NCBI GenBank assembly: GCA_033557465.1
Contig: CM066035.1
Location: 902,565,309 to 902,629,308 of the forward strand
Length of the DNA: 64,000 bases
Direction of reading: 5' to 3'
From: Ichthyophis bannanicus
Taxonomy: Eukaryota; Chordata; Amphibia; Gymnophiona; Ichthyophiidae
Shown here piece after piece: positions 53,946 to 64,000 of the stretch. Each line of letters starts with the position of its first letter. The stretch's first letter is position 1. Under the pieces are notes generated by a model that was not told where the DNA came from, did not search any database, and worked only from the letters and a program-made list of their open reading frames with translations. The position numbers and the translations under genes were made by a program.

Positions 53946-55232
53946 TTGGCTCCCTTGAACCTTCCAAGGGAGGTGGAGGAGGTGGTCCTGGCCTCTCGTA
54001 AGAATGCCACGAGATGTGCCTATGCCTTCAAGTGGTGCAGATTCTCAGTGTGGTGCGCAGAGCAGCAGATTGACCTGTTCTCTTGCCATATGCACATGGT
54101 GCTGCAGTACTTGCTTCATCTCTCGCAAGCTGGACACGAGTGCGCTCTTGGTGCAACACTATTCTGTTAAGGTTAAACCCCTCTCCGCTCAGCCCCTCAT
54201 TACTCTGTTCATGCGGGGCCACCTGCACTCAAAGCCTCTCATCCTCTCATACCTGATAGAATGGGACCTCAGTGTGGTCTTGATACGGCTCACCATGCTG
54301 CCATTTGAGTCTCTGGCGACCTGCCATGTGATACCTCTCATGGAAGGTCGTTTTCCTGGTGACATTCACATCTGCACGCAGAGTCAACGAGCTTCAGGCT
54401 TTGGTGGCTGAGCCACCCTACAGCAGGTTCTACAAGAACAGGATGGTGCTTCGCACCTACCCTAAATTCCTTCCGAAGGTAGTGTCTACGTTCCACCTCA
54501 ATCAAGAGGTGATGCTCCCCACATTCTTCCCACAGATAAGCAGATAAAATTAGGAAGTCAACACTTGCTCATATGATTGCTTGATGAGAAGACAATGGTA
54601 TTAATTTGCAGACAGTTTTGACAACATGAGAAAGTACTGGGGTCTCTAGTCCCATGGCCACTCCTTGTGGCCTTGGGCAAGCCACTTAACCCTCCATTGC
54701 CTCAGGTACACTTAGATTGTGAGCCCTTCGGGAACAGGGGAATAAAAAGTACCTGTTAGTATACATGTAAACTGCTCTGATGCGCAAGTAAAGGGCAGTC
54801 TATCAAGTGCCTTAACCATAACCACAACCCCATGCTGACAAGGCTGCGGCCGTTCTCCATACACTGGATTGTAAGAGGCCCCTATCCTTCTACCTGCAGG
54901 GCCACTGCAAAGCCACACAGCTTTTTGTTTCCTACGACCCCAGTCGCCTGGAGGAGGCTGTTACCAAGCGGACCCTGTCCATCTGGGTGGCGGACTGCAT
55001 CGCCTTCACCCACAATCAGACTGGGCTCTCATTGGAGCGCCGGGTCATGACACACATCACAGCTATGGCAACCTCAGTTGCAAGCTTGCGCTCTGCCCCT
55101 ATGGCAGACATCTGCTGGGTTGTCATCTGATCCTCAGTCCACACCTTTGCAGTTCACTACTGCCTGGCGTGGAAGTCCTAACAGGACCGTGCCTTTGGCT
55201 AGGCCGTATCTGTAATCTCTTCGGAGTCTAGG
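53946..55232 (+). pseudogene. DIRS D tyrosine recombinase, split by a MIR-like repeat
   Basis: The N-terminal part is MAPLNLPREVEEVVLASRKN, TRCAYAFKWCRFSVWC (53946-54110). The first Arg box is TSARRVNELQALVAEPPYSR (about 54367-54425). The insertion falls after MLPTFFPQ (54534). The rest resumes at 54827 with AAVLHTLDCKRPLSFYLQGH, LSIWVADCIAF and a decayed His and Tyr region (about 55030-55180). Stops and frame changes are present. Confidence 0.78.
54535..54826 (+). mobile_element. MIR/CORE-SINE-like repeat with an L2-type 3' end
   Basis: GGCCTTGGGCAAGCCACTTA followed by ACCCTCCATTGCCTCAGGTA is the conserved MIR core. TTAGATTGTGAGCCCTTCGG is the L2-like 3' segment that MIR elements share with L2 LINEs. 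The ends are unclear and no tRNA-like head was recognised. Confidence 0.72.
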
Positions 55233-55391
55233 CAGCTCCTACCCTCCAACCTTTCTGTGTTCAGGCTACTGGAGTGATGGTTCTCCCTGGACTCCTGGGG
55301 TCCTTAAAGTCTCTCCTCAGACTTGCTTGCGGCTGCTCACAGCTGGGCTGTGTTTTTTCTACAGGTTCCCGGTAGCCTGTAGCTAGGGAGT

Positions 55392-55490
55392 TCCATATGT
55401 GAGGACTGACGTCCTGCTTGTTCCTGGAGAAAGCGCAGTTACTCACCAGTAACAGATGTTCTCCAGGGGCAACAGGAATCAGTCCTCACA
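55392..55490. repeat. ICR of DIRS D
   Basis: GTTACTCACCAGTAACAGAT is flanked by end-like sequence. It is the reverse complement of the joined ends, diverged. Confidence 0.82.
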
Positions 55491-55554
55491 ATCCTCCCTC
55501 CACCCCGTGGAGTTGCTGTATTTTGCCATCTTCTCTTTGTCGCTCTAGCTATGT

Positions 55555-55750
55555 CATCTGACTGAGCAAGATAGCACCCTTGGGCGGGAAGGGGACCATG
55601 CATGCGTGGTGGCATCTCCCAAAGGCTTTCTTTGAAAGCTGGAGAGATGCTTCTGCGAGGGCTCCATTGGTGTCGATGTCACACACATGTGAGAGGAGTG
55701 ATTCCTGCTGTCCTTGGAGAACACCTGTTACAGGTGAGTAACTATGCTTT
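55555..55750 (+). repeat. Right ITR of DIRS D
   Basis: It is the inverse of 43013-43150 plus the outer extension from CACCTGTTACAGGTGAGTAA. It is followed at 55751-55767 by a second, 17-base copy of the terminal unit. Confidence 0.83.
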
Positions 55751-55784
55751 ACAGGTAACTACGCTTTCTATTAGCTCATCTGTA

Positions 55785-56180
55785 ACTTCTCATTCAAAAT
55801 GGCCACGGTAACTAAGGACTGGAGGGTGGGCAACCTAATGCTGATTTTTGAAAAGGCCTCAAAAGCTATATAGACTTGGAAGCTTGATGTCAATATTAAT
55901 TTTATTTATTTATTTATTTAACATTATTTCTATTCCGCCTTCTTCAATCAAGGCGGTCTTGGGCAAAATGGAAGAAGCAATATCAAAAAACAGAATTACT
56001 GTTGACAATTTATAAGACTGGGATCAGACTTCTGCTCTTTGTTTAAATATGTTATTACAACCATATGAGGAAAGGAATGGAAAATAAAACAAAGGATATT
56101 ATAATGCCTCTATCGTTCCATGGTGAGACCACACCTTAAATATTGTGTGCAATTCTGGTCGCCATATCTTAAAAGGATAT
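55785..56180 (+). mobile_element. CR1 LINE fragment with a minus-strand LINE tail inserted
   Basis: KDWRVGNLMLIFEKASK (about 55818-55870) matches EDWKIANVTPIFKKGS of the CR1 at 22192-24030, and GMENKTKDIIMPLS (about 56076-56120) matches its later part, so the copy is internally deleted. Bases 55893-55975 (TTTATTTATTTATTT..., TTCCGCC...AAGGCGGT) are a short minus-strand LINE 3' end like that of LINE F. Confidence 0.72.
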
Positions 56181-56182
56181 AG

Positions 56183-56345
56183 TGATCTCCAGGAACAAGC
56201 AGGAATGAGTCTTCACATATGGGTACATCGGTACCGACGGAGTCTGTGCGGGAACGCTCCCCAGCGTCCAATCAGAACGCTTTTGGAAGCATCCCAACAC
56301 GCCTGCGTGCTGCCTTACCGCCTTTCCCAACTGCCTCTCCTCAGT
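56183..56345 (+). repeat. Left ITR of DIRS copy 2
   Basis: It is the inverse of 61865-62012, with GTACATCGGTACCGACGGAG (centre) and CCAGCGTCCAATCAGAACGC. Confidence 0.85.
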
Positions 56346-56568
56346 TTTCGTTTTTCCGTGGAGCCGGCAGGACGTCCTCCTGTCACCGCAGAAAATTCTT
56401 CTTTTATTTTTTGGTTTTCTTGTGGTCGCGTCTGCCTTCCCCGACGCCACTGGTACCGCCGGTGTTTCTTTTCTTTCTTCTTGTAAATTTTTCTTTTTAA
56501 GGAATACTTTTTTCCTTGTTAGTGCCTCACGGTTTTTCTCGGCCTGCTAGGCCTACTCACTTTCCTTC

Positions 56569-58627
56569 ATGGAACCGCCAGCCACTATCCCTAAGAAATG
56601 TACAAACTGTGGTGGTACTAAATTAATTTTAGACACTCATAATTGGTGTCTACCCTGCTTGGGTCCTGACCACTATCCGCTGGAGTGCCCCTCCTGAAAC
56701 AGTATAGTCGGAAGAAGTCTTCAGCATCGAGTTCACCTCGATACCCGGTCCCCATTCAACTTCAGGGCACCGACCACCGTTTCTTCTTCACAGGATCAGG
56801 TAACCCAAAAACTGTCTGTTAAGACTAGCCAGCCCTCAAGTGGTAGATCTCATGCACAGCATAGAGATGCCTCTGGCCTTGCCCTCGAGGACACACTGGC
56901 TTTAAAACCCCGGTGGGAGTCTTCGGCCTCCAAATCCTTAGTGGGGTTTCAGGTTGTTCCTGAGGTTCACCCCTCTCCCAACATACCTGAGCCATGCTCG
57001 GTGGTGGCATCCGCTTCGAGCGGTACCGATACCCCGGCATCGGTAATGGTGTTGGATGAAACATTCCTCACCAAGGATCGTAGTCTGGGGTCCTCGGCTG
57101 CGGGCCCGTTGGATACACTACAGACCGATCTTTCAGTATCGGTATTGACGCCGGTACCGGTACTGGTACTGACGCCGGTACCCTCCAGATGTGCATCGAT
57201 AGACTCGCTTCCCTCGATGCCGAGTCTGGAATCGATCTCCAGTCTGGATGACTGGGTACCGACTCCGGACGGTACCGAAGACACGGTTCCGATGATCCAT
57301 GTCCGGCACTTTCGGTTTCTTCGAAACCGTTAGAGCTGTCACCGGCTGGCCTTCATCCACCGGTATCAGATACGGTGCCGGAGTCGGTACCGGTATCCAC
57401 ATTACCATTGCTGTCGGTACCTTCCATGCTTCTCTCATCAGGCTCGCTTCCCTCGGTACCGAGTTTGGAATCGATCCCTAGCATGGATGATGCTCTACCG
57501 ACTGTTGCTGGTCCCGACCTCCTGCGGTACCGGCTACCATCCTCTAAGGATCCGATACTCCACCCTTTAGGGTCTTCTATTCCTCTAAATTTGCATAGAT
57601 CCCTGGGTGCCAATGCTAGTTCTTCAACAGATCTAGCCTGTCCTCCTCTTTCTAGAGGATTTCCCTCTGGGGATTTTTCTTTTCAAGCATTCCTGCTTGA
57701 TATGGCAAAGTCACTTGCCATTTCTATACCGGGTCAGGATCCTACACCAGGGAATACAGAATCCCTGTATGTTCTCTGGAGTCCAAAGGAGAACATCATG
57801 CTTGCTTTGCATCAGACCTTGCAGGATCTCCTCCTTCGAATGTGGGAAACTCCTTTAACGGTACCCCCACCTTCTAGGGCAACTGATCTTCTATATAAGG
57901 TGCCCCCCTCTCCAGGTTTTCAAAAGACTCAACTTCCTCATCATTCCATTGTTGTAGAATCAGCAATGAGGCGTATTAAGAGTACTAAAAGCACTCTTCT
58001 TATCCACCAGGTCGTGAGTCTAAGACTTTAGATGCCTTTGGACGCCAAACCTTCCAGGCATCCATGCTTTCAGCAAGAATTCTCTCATATATTTTCTATA
58101 TGGGATTATCTCTTGAAGAGGTCACAAAAAAATTACTATTTTTGACCCCTTTTCTTCAAGAGCCCAAAAGAGCAGACTATTCCTTATTGGTTAGTCATCC
58201 TCAAAATATCTCTAGGTTCCTTACTCGTGCTTCCCTAGACTCCTTTGAGTCTGTTAGCAGAACTTCTGCTATAGCTATAGGGGCACGACGTAAAGCCTGG
58301 CTCCAAGTTTCAGACTTGGACAAATGGGCACAAGAAAGACTGGGAAATACTCCTTGCACTGGAGAAAATCTTTTTAACAAGGAGTCTTTACTCCAAGTTG
58401 CTCAGTTAACCACTGGCATTCCTGTTTCCAGAGGCTGTTCTACGCCTTCCTCTTTCCCAGTTGGTAGGAAATGTCCTAACAAACTTTCTTCCCCTAGGGG
58501 GAAAAAGTTTTATCCATCTTCTGCCCATCATACAGATGTTCCCAAACAGGGAAAACATCGCACTGGTCTAAACAAACCACAACCTCAACAGGGTCAGCAA
58601 ACCCAGCAGTCGCAGGGTTTCAGATAG
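56569..58627 (+). pseudogene. Gag-like protein of DIRS copy 2, broken
   Basis: The ATG at 56569 opens KKCTNCGG...NWCLPCLGPDHYPLEC, with the same zinc-type cysteines, but TGA at 56695-56697 is codon 43. The rest is in two further frames: 57375-58031 (218 codons, Ser/Pro-rich, then SPGFQKTQLPHHSIVVESAM) and 58064-58627 (187 codons: ARILSYIFYMGLSLEEVTKK, ARRKAWLQVSDLDKWAQERL, PCTGENLFNKESL). A one-base loss near 57980 relative to copy 3 separates these two. Confidence 0.85.
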
Positions 58628-61600
58628 ATTATCATTACATCTCCTGTTTGGTGGTTACAGTTGCAGTCTGCTTCTTTTCACTTGAAGCATCTACACTAAT
58701 TTCATTCTAAATTCTCCTGGATCTCTCTTCACGAGACATCCTTTCCTTTGCTCTAAGAGTCTTTATGATGATCATGCCTATAGTTAACAGGTTTCTCTTC
58801 CTCTTTCTGGGAAAAGAGAAGTGACAACTATCAATAAGACAGTTTTTCCCTGTACTAGCATGTATCATCTTATCTTTCAGAGACTTACTACATAGTCAGT
58901 CTCCTTCAACTCTGTCTTACCTCCCTCTTACTACAACATTCGGTTTGTAAGAGTGGCTCTATTACACTGGTAAGCCCCTATGGTCCTCTACCTATTCCAC
59001 AAGGGGATTTTCCCTTCCAGAGTTGTCTCCCCCTTTTTTCTCACTTTAGGGCAGCTCATCAGACAATAAGGAAGTCTTACCACTCCTACTTATGTCTGTT
59101 GCTTCTTTTTCCAATCAAAAAAAAGAGGGAAAAAGAATTTTTTTTCCGCTGCCCTGGTAGTTGCTGCAAATGCAGCAATTCCTAGTGGTTAACCCATGGT
59201 TCTGTTCACCACACAACCAGGGTTTCTCATCCACTAGCAATCCTTCTAGCCTCAGTACTAAACCCCAAACAGGTTATCAACCTTTTTTGGAAACCCTATT
59301 ATCACAGACTTGTTGGTTGACTTCTATTCTTCACCCCCTTGTTTTTGGCAGAATAGTTTGTTACCTACTGGCTTTAAGCAGCCAGTTTTTTCTTATAACC
59401 AACCTGCAACATGCTCTCTGCAACTCTACAGAGTAGCTTTGCAGTATGGGCCCTTGCTAGAGAGCATTAGTATCTTGCCTAGCAGATAATCCCAGATGGG
59501 CAGATCAAGGACTTACAGGCCTTCAGAAAAGAGCTTAAAACACACCTATTCCAAATACACTATGGCATCGCATAGATGGTTTCAACTATCTCCTCCTATG
59601 CTGCCCACCTATCTCAAAAGCCTAGGCCTCATATGAACCTAATGCTCATATGATGTCCATTTCCATGATGATCAAAATGTCGATATGTTTATAACCTCTC
59701 CTATCATGCCTTTATTATTGCGACTCGATTGTATATTTACTCTGGAGTTCAAACTGTAATTTTTGACAATGATATATATAACTGTAATTGTGCCGTTGTT
59801 AATCACCCCCTTATCTTGTCCCCTCCCCTATGTCTTGTACAATAAGTTGTAATTCACACTGGTGTTTAAACAGTAATTTATTTTTCAATCAATTGTATAA
59901 CTGTAATCTTCTCGTTGTTGATCCTTCCACTGCCTGTTCCCCTCTCCCTTTCATGTACAACGATGGACCGCTTCTGATCGCTGGAAGGAGCGGTGTATAA
60001 ATGTATGCCAAATAAATATAAATAAATAAATAAAATGGTTAGGATGAGTTCACCCAGTCATGTCCCATGACTGGCAGGTGTTCCCTACCCTTACCATCTC
60101 ATCTAAAATCTCTTTTTGAGACAAAAGACACAGGCCTTTCATCACGTGAAAACCTAAAGAATGGCCAATTCCCTGGCTTGGTCCATATCTCCTTTGGATT
60201 CCTCGCCAGGGATAGTTTTCTTTCAGTGGCAGCTCAAGGACGCCTGATACCCATCTTGCCCTTATAGGCGGGTCACTATGGTATCTTATTCCACTGGCGT
60301 CCTCTATCCATTCACCATACTGCAGTTCTGGAGAGATCTGGACTTGCTGCCTGCAGACTGAAGTTATCCTCTGCATTTTTCACGTAGGCCATCATGGTTA
60401 TTCAAGAGCTCGAATTCTTAAAGGAATCTAGACTCCTTCTTGTCAGGGAAACCATTCCTCTGACTCTGTCAATCATAACCAGGGAAAGTAGATTCTCTAT
60501 GCATCTATTCAAGCAGGTATCACCCTTCTTGCTATTAGATGAATCTTTCTCTCTCCCCATATTTCTGTGGGGATCTAGTGATATAGGCATGTCTCCATCC
60601 ACATACGTGGAGACATGTGTCTATATGTCTACATATTTATATATAGATAGATATATATATATCTGTGTATCTTCTGCCCATGTATATCTCTGTATATATA
60701 TATGCATATATACCCTATATGTATATATATTTATGAATATATATGTATATCTACATATATATATATCTGTCGAGATATATCTTTTAGGTAGATATGTATC
60801 TACGTACTTATCTATCTGTCTGTTTAGGTTCAGATATTCATATATTCCTATATGACCCTGACAGATGGGCACTACCTCTATCAATGCTGTGCCAGCATGC
60901 TTAGGGTTCTACACATACAACCACTCCCTGTGGTAAATAGCAGACTTTTTTCTTACCATAACCTTTCAGGGTTAGGTACCTCTGAAGCTCCCCATGCACC
61001 TTTTTTCTTTCCTAATTGACCCCATTTAGGAAAGGCATTGCGGATCTTCAGTTAATCTAAAGCTGTAACGCTTCTTAGGTCTGTCCTTACTTTGTTATCG
61101 GATATAGGGGTCCCCATACTCCTTCTCTCCTACACGGACTATTTCCATTGTCAGTCCAAATCGGTCAAACTTATTTTTTCTTTTGGTCCTAGCATTGGAC
61201 TGTTCTTCGACCAAAAGGGCTTAAGTGCTGTCTAATAGTACCTTCTGCATTTTCCGCTGAAGCCCTACCTCATTATACTACCCCAGTTTCCCCTGGGGCT
61301 ATTTCTCACCCTGAAGGGTTCTGACCTCCACTTGTTTTTTCTACAGTTTATTACCTCTACTTCACAGTGAGGTACTCCTTGAGGATCTTATACTGACTCT
61401 TTTAACAGATCCATATGAACCTCAATAGACTTTTTACAATGCCACCAAGGGAGGTCCATATTAGAATATTGCGCTCAAAATTTTACTACTAAATGTCATC
61501 TATACAGGATCTTCCTCTATAGAAGTCCTGTTCTAGTCCAGCTGTTCCACAGCACCTTTCTGTAATTCAACTCCTACCCTCCATCCCCAGGATGCCTGAG

Positions 61601-61675
61601 GTTCTGAGGAGTAGCATGGCTCATTCTAGATTCGCAACATGCTAGGACTCCCTCCGGGCATCTTAGCTTGGGAGT
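58628..61675. other. 3' non-coding body of DIRS copy 2
   Basis: Apart from the LINE fragment no gene is recognised. A TATATC/TATA microsatellite lies at about 60620-60850, in the same relative place as in copy 1. Confidence 0.6.
59490..60035 (+). mobile_element. LINE 3' fragment inside DIRS copy 2
   Basis: The end of a LINE RT (LQAFRKELKTHLFQIHYGIA, about 59515-59572) is followed by a 3' UTR with TGGACCGCTTCTGATCGCTG, GGAGCGGTGTATAAATGTAT and an AATAAATAAATAAA tail. Confidence 0.75.
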
Positions 61676-61772
61676 CCCCATATGTAAAGACTCATTCCTG
61701 CTTGTTCCTGGAGATAGCACAGTTACTTACCTGTAACAGGTGATCTCTGGGAACAGCAGGAATAAGTCTTCA
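61676..61772. repeat. ICR of DIRS copy 2
   Basis: AGTTACTTACCTGTAACAGG is flanked by end-like segments, nearly identical to 14256-14352. Confidence 0.87.
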
Positions 61773-61849
61773 CAACCCACCCACCTCTCCTAGGAGTTGC
61801 ATTTCTTTATCTCTATCTTTCCCTTTCTTGCTCTCTCTCTCTCTTTGTC

Positions 61850-62013
61850 TCAGCTTTAAAACTTAACTGAGGAGAGGCAGTTGGGAAAGGCGGGAAGGCA
61901 GCACGCAGGCGTGTTGGGATTCTTCCAAAAGCGTTCTGATTGGACGCTGGGGAGCGTTCCCGCGCAGACTCCATCGGTACCGACGTACCCATATGTGAAG
62001 ACTTATTCCTGCT
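61850..62013 (+). repeat. Right ITR of DIRS copy 2, outer end missing
   Basis: It is the inverse of both 56183-56345 and 62014-62185. It stops at ATTCCTGCTG and copy 3 begins at once. Confidence 0.85.
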
Positions 62014-62185
62014 GATCTCCAGGAACAAGCAGGAATGAGTCTTCACATATGGGTACGTCGGTACCGATGGAGCCTGCGCGGGAACGCTCCCCAGCGTCCA
62101 ATCAGAAAGCTTTTGGGAGCATCCCTCAGCGCCTGCGTGCTGCCTTCCCGCCTTTCCAACTGTCTCTCCTCAGTTTTCGTTTTTC
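62014..62185 (+). repeat. Left ITR of DIRS copy 3
   Basis: ATCTCCAGGAACAAGCAGGA start, GGGTACGTCGGTACCGATGG centre. Inverse of the adjacent 61850-62013. Confidence 0.85.
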
Positions 62186-62374
62186 CGTGGAGCCGGCAGG
62201 ACATCCTCCTGTCACCGCAGAAATTTTTTTCTTTAATTCTTTGTTTTCTTGTGGTCGCGGCTGTCTCCCCAACTCCACCGGTACCACCGGTGTTTTTTCT
62301 TTTTCTTAAATTCAGGGAATTTTTTTCCCTCAGTTTCTGTCTTAAACTTTTTGGGCCTTCTAGACCTCTCCATC

Positions 62375-64000
62375 ATGGAGCCGCCGCCTTCTTTTCCTAA
62401 AAAGTGTCTAAGCTGTGGCGGTACAGTCTTGTTTTTAGACTCCAAGAACTGGTGTCTAACCTGTTTGGGTCCTGACCATTTTCCTCCGGAGCCATTAGGC
62501 TACAATATTGTGAGAAGAGATTTTCCATTTCGAGTTTCCCTCGATACCGAGTTCCCTTCCAGTGTCAGGGCACCGACTATTTCTTCTTCTCCACAAGATC
62601 AGGTAACCCACAAACAGTCTGTTAAGACTAGCCAACCCTTGAGTGGTACGTTTCATGCACAGCATGATGACGGCTCCGGCCTTGCCCTCAAGGGTCCATT
62701 GGCTTCAAAACCCCAGCGGGAGTTTTCGGCCTCCAAAGCCTATCAGGGGTTTCAGGTTGTTCCTGGGGCTCACCCCTCACAGAACATACCTGAGCCATGC
62801 TCGGTGGTGGCATCCGCTTTGAGCGGTACCGATACCCCGGCATCGGCACTGGTGTTGAGCGATTCACTCCTCACCAGGGATTGTCATCTGGCTTTCTCGG
62901 TACCTTCGGGACCGGTCGATACGCCCCAGATTGACTTTCCAGTATCGGCATCAACGCCGATACTACCACCGACGTTGGTACCCTCTAGACATGCATCGAT
63001 AGACTCGCTTCCTTCGATGCCGAGTCTGGAATCGATCTCTAGTCTGGAAGACTGGGTACCGACACGTCTCGGTACCGACGCTTACCGGTTCCGGATGCTC
63101 GGTACCGAGGGTGATTACCAAAGGCTTTCGGTTACCTCGGTACCGATTGAGCAGCCACCGATGACTGCTTCGATGTCGATGTCGCCTTCGATTCCGACAC
63201 AGCTTCCGGTATCGGTATCGGTGCCAGTACCCGCAGTAACATCGGGGCCAGCTCCTTCCATGTTTCTTTCACCAGGATCACTCCTTTCTATACCAAGTTT
63301 GGAGTCGATACCTGGCATGGACGATGCAGTACTGACTGTCTCAGGTCATGACCTCCAGTACCAGCATCCATCCCTTAAGGATCCTTTCTTGCACCGTGCA
63401 GGATCTTATATTCCTATATTCACAAGTAGATCCTCCGGTGCCCAGGCTAGTTCTTCAGGTCTAGCCTGCCCAGGGACGGTTCCCTTTGGAGATCCTTCTT
63501 TTCAGAATTTTCTCCTGAATATGGCAACATCTCTTGCTATTCCTATCCCTGGCTATGATCCTACACAAGGCTCTCTTTCTACTGGAGAAAAGGAAAATAT
63601 AATGCTTCCTTTACATCATTCCTTGCAGGATCTTCTTCTAAGAATGTGGGAAGCACCTTTAAGGGTTCCCTCACCTTCTAGAGCAACTGATCTTCTGTAT
63701 CAGGTGCCCCCCTCTCCAGGGTTTCAAAAGACTCAACTTCCCCATCATTCCATTGTGGTGGAATCAGCAATGAGGAAGGTGAAAAGTAAGAAGAAGCACT
63801 CTTCTTACCCACCAGGTCGTGAGTCTAGGACACTAGATGCCTTTGGACGTCAAACCTTCCAGACATCCATGCTGTCAACAAGGATTCTCTCATATATTTT
63901 TTATATGAGTCTATCCCTTCAGGAGGTCACAAAGAAATTATATCTTTTGACTCCTTTTCTTTCAGAGCCCAAGACTGCAGACTATTCCTTACTACTTAGT
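62375..64000 (+). CDS. Gag-like protein of DIRS copy 3, open to the window edge (542 codons, partial)
   Basis: I translated 62375-64000 codon by codon and met no stop. The ATG has the same context as in copy 1. Cysteines lie at 9-12 and 25-28 (KKCLSCGG, NWCLTCLGPDHFP). The middle is Ser/Pro/Thr-rich and full of GGTACC-type CpG motifs. The conserved domain includes SFQNFLLNMATSLAIPIPGY (63499-63558), SPGFQKTQLPHHSIVVESAM (63712-63771), RTLDAFGRQTFQTSML and LQEVTKKLYLLTPFL. It differs from the 656-aa protein of copy 1 throughout, yet both stay open, while copy 2 is broken. The role is inferred: structural, particle-forming or RNA-binding. The stop lies outside the window. Confidence 0.8.
   Translation, partial: MEPPPSFPKKCLSCGGTVLFLDSKNWCLTCLGPDHFPPEPLGYNIVRRDFPFRVSLDTEFPSSVRAPTISSSPQDQVTHKQSVKTSQPLSGTFHAQHDDGSGLALKGPLASKPQREFSASKAYQGFQVVPGAHPSQNIPEPCSVVASALSGTDTPASALVLSDSLLTRDCHLAFSVPSGPVDTPQIDFPVSASTPILPPTLVPSRHASIDSLPSMPSLESISSLEDWVPTRLGTDAYRFRMLGTEGDYQRLSVTSVPIEQPPMTASMSMSPSIPTQLPVSVSVPVPAVTSGPAPSMFLSPGSLLSIPSLESIPGMDDAVLTVSGHDLQYQHPSLKDPFLHRAGSYIPIFTSRSSGAQASSSGLACPGTVPFGDPSFQNFLLNMATSLAIPIPGYDPTQGSLSTGEKENIMLPLHHSLQDLLLRMWEAPLRVPSPSRATDLLYQVPPSPGFQKTQLPHHSIVVESAMRKVKSKKKHSSYPPGRESRTLDAFGRQTFQTSMLSTRILSYIFYMSLSLQEVTKKLYLLTPFLSEPKTADYSLLLS

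Larger units (their letters stand above)
43013..55750 (+). mobile_element. DIRS D: autonomous-type element interrupted by a three-layer LINE stack and a MIR-like repeat
   Basis: The left ITR starts at 43013 without the usual CTCCAGGAACAAG terminus. Gag runs 43384-44343 and 51107-52062, pol 52080-53940, YR 53946-55230 (split at 54535-54826), ICR 55392-55490 and right ITR 55555-55750. It is about 5.7 kb without insertions. All frames are decayed. Confidence 0.8.
56183..62013 (+). mobile_element. DIRS copy 2: gag-only family, broken gag, truncated right end
   Basis: Left ITR 56183-56345, gag 56569-58627, non-coding body with a LINE 3' fragment (about 59490-60035), ICR 61676-61772, right ITR 61850-62013. 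The right terminus lacks the last 44 or so bases expected from the ICR and abuts copy 3 directly. Confidence 0.83.
62014..64000 (+). mobile_element. DIRS copy 3: gag-only family, continues beyond the window
   Basis: Left ITR 62014-62185, leader to 62374, then an open gag frame to the edge. Whether the copy lacks pol, as copies 1 and 2 do, cannot be seen. Confidence 0.82.

Noticed and set aside
42386..64000. Further exons of the Scm-like gene
   Set aside because: The expected continuation (ASFDG...) was looked for by eye downstream and not seen. A translated search would be needed to exclude it.

Overview
This is vertebrate DNA that is nearly all transposable elements. The only host gene piece I can support is one exon at 42182-42385 (+). 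It encodes 67 whole codons of the SLED domain of a Scm-like Polycomb protein (SCMH1/SCML2/SCML4 family), with matching acceptor and donor sites. The window is therefore probably intronic sequence on both sides of that exon, in a large, repeat-swollen genome. The abundance of DIRS (tyrosine-recombinase) retrotransposons together with CR1/L2-type LINEs and a MIR-like repeat suggests an amphibian, perhaps a caecilian. The species is an inference.

Layout: 1-613 unassigned. 614-1680 CR1 LINE (-). 1986-14619 DIRS copy 1, a derivative coding only for a gag-like protein (intact 656-aa ORF at 10239-12209). It is split by an endogenous retrovirus at 2324-10205 (-) with two LTRs of about 453 bp and a 5-bp target duplication; that ERV itself carries a LINE fragment. 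14648-40648 is one autonomous-type DIRS (E) blown up to 26 kb by nested insertions: another DIRS family (15224-20909), LINE X (21323-35311, itself holding a CR1 at 22192-24030, DIRS A at 24218-29969 and DIRS B at 30007-35247) and a LINE fragment (38546-39153). 40649-42462 holds LINE and RTE tails and the host exon. 42463-43012 is a deleted DIRS (H). 43013-55750 is DIRS D, interrupted by an L2 LINE (44344-51106, -) that holds LINE F (45919-50900), which holds LINE G (47749-50600). 55785-56180 is a CR1 fragment. 56183-62013 and 62014-64000+ are two head-to-tail copies (2 and 3) of the gag-only DIRS family. The gag frame of copy 3 is open from 62375 to the window edge.

How the parts work together: autonomous DIRS copies carry gag, reverse transcriptase-RNase H-methyltransferase and tyrosine recombinase (YR), inverted terminal repeats (ITRs), and an internal complementary region (ICR) that is the reverse complement of the joined element ends. 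Every autonomous copy here is broken. The gag-only family keeps the same terminal signals and a well-preserved gag-like frame but no recognisable polymerase or recombinase, so it probably moves with enzymes supplied in trans by other copies. All DIRS copies lie on the + strand, the same strand as the host exon.
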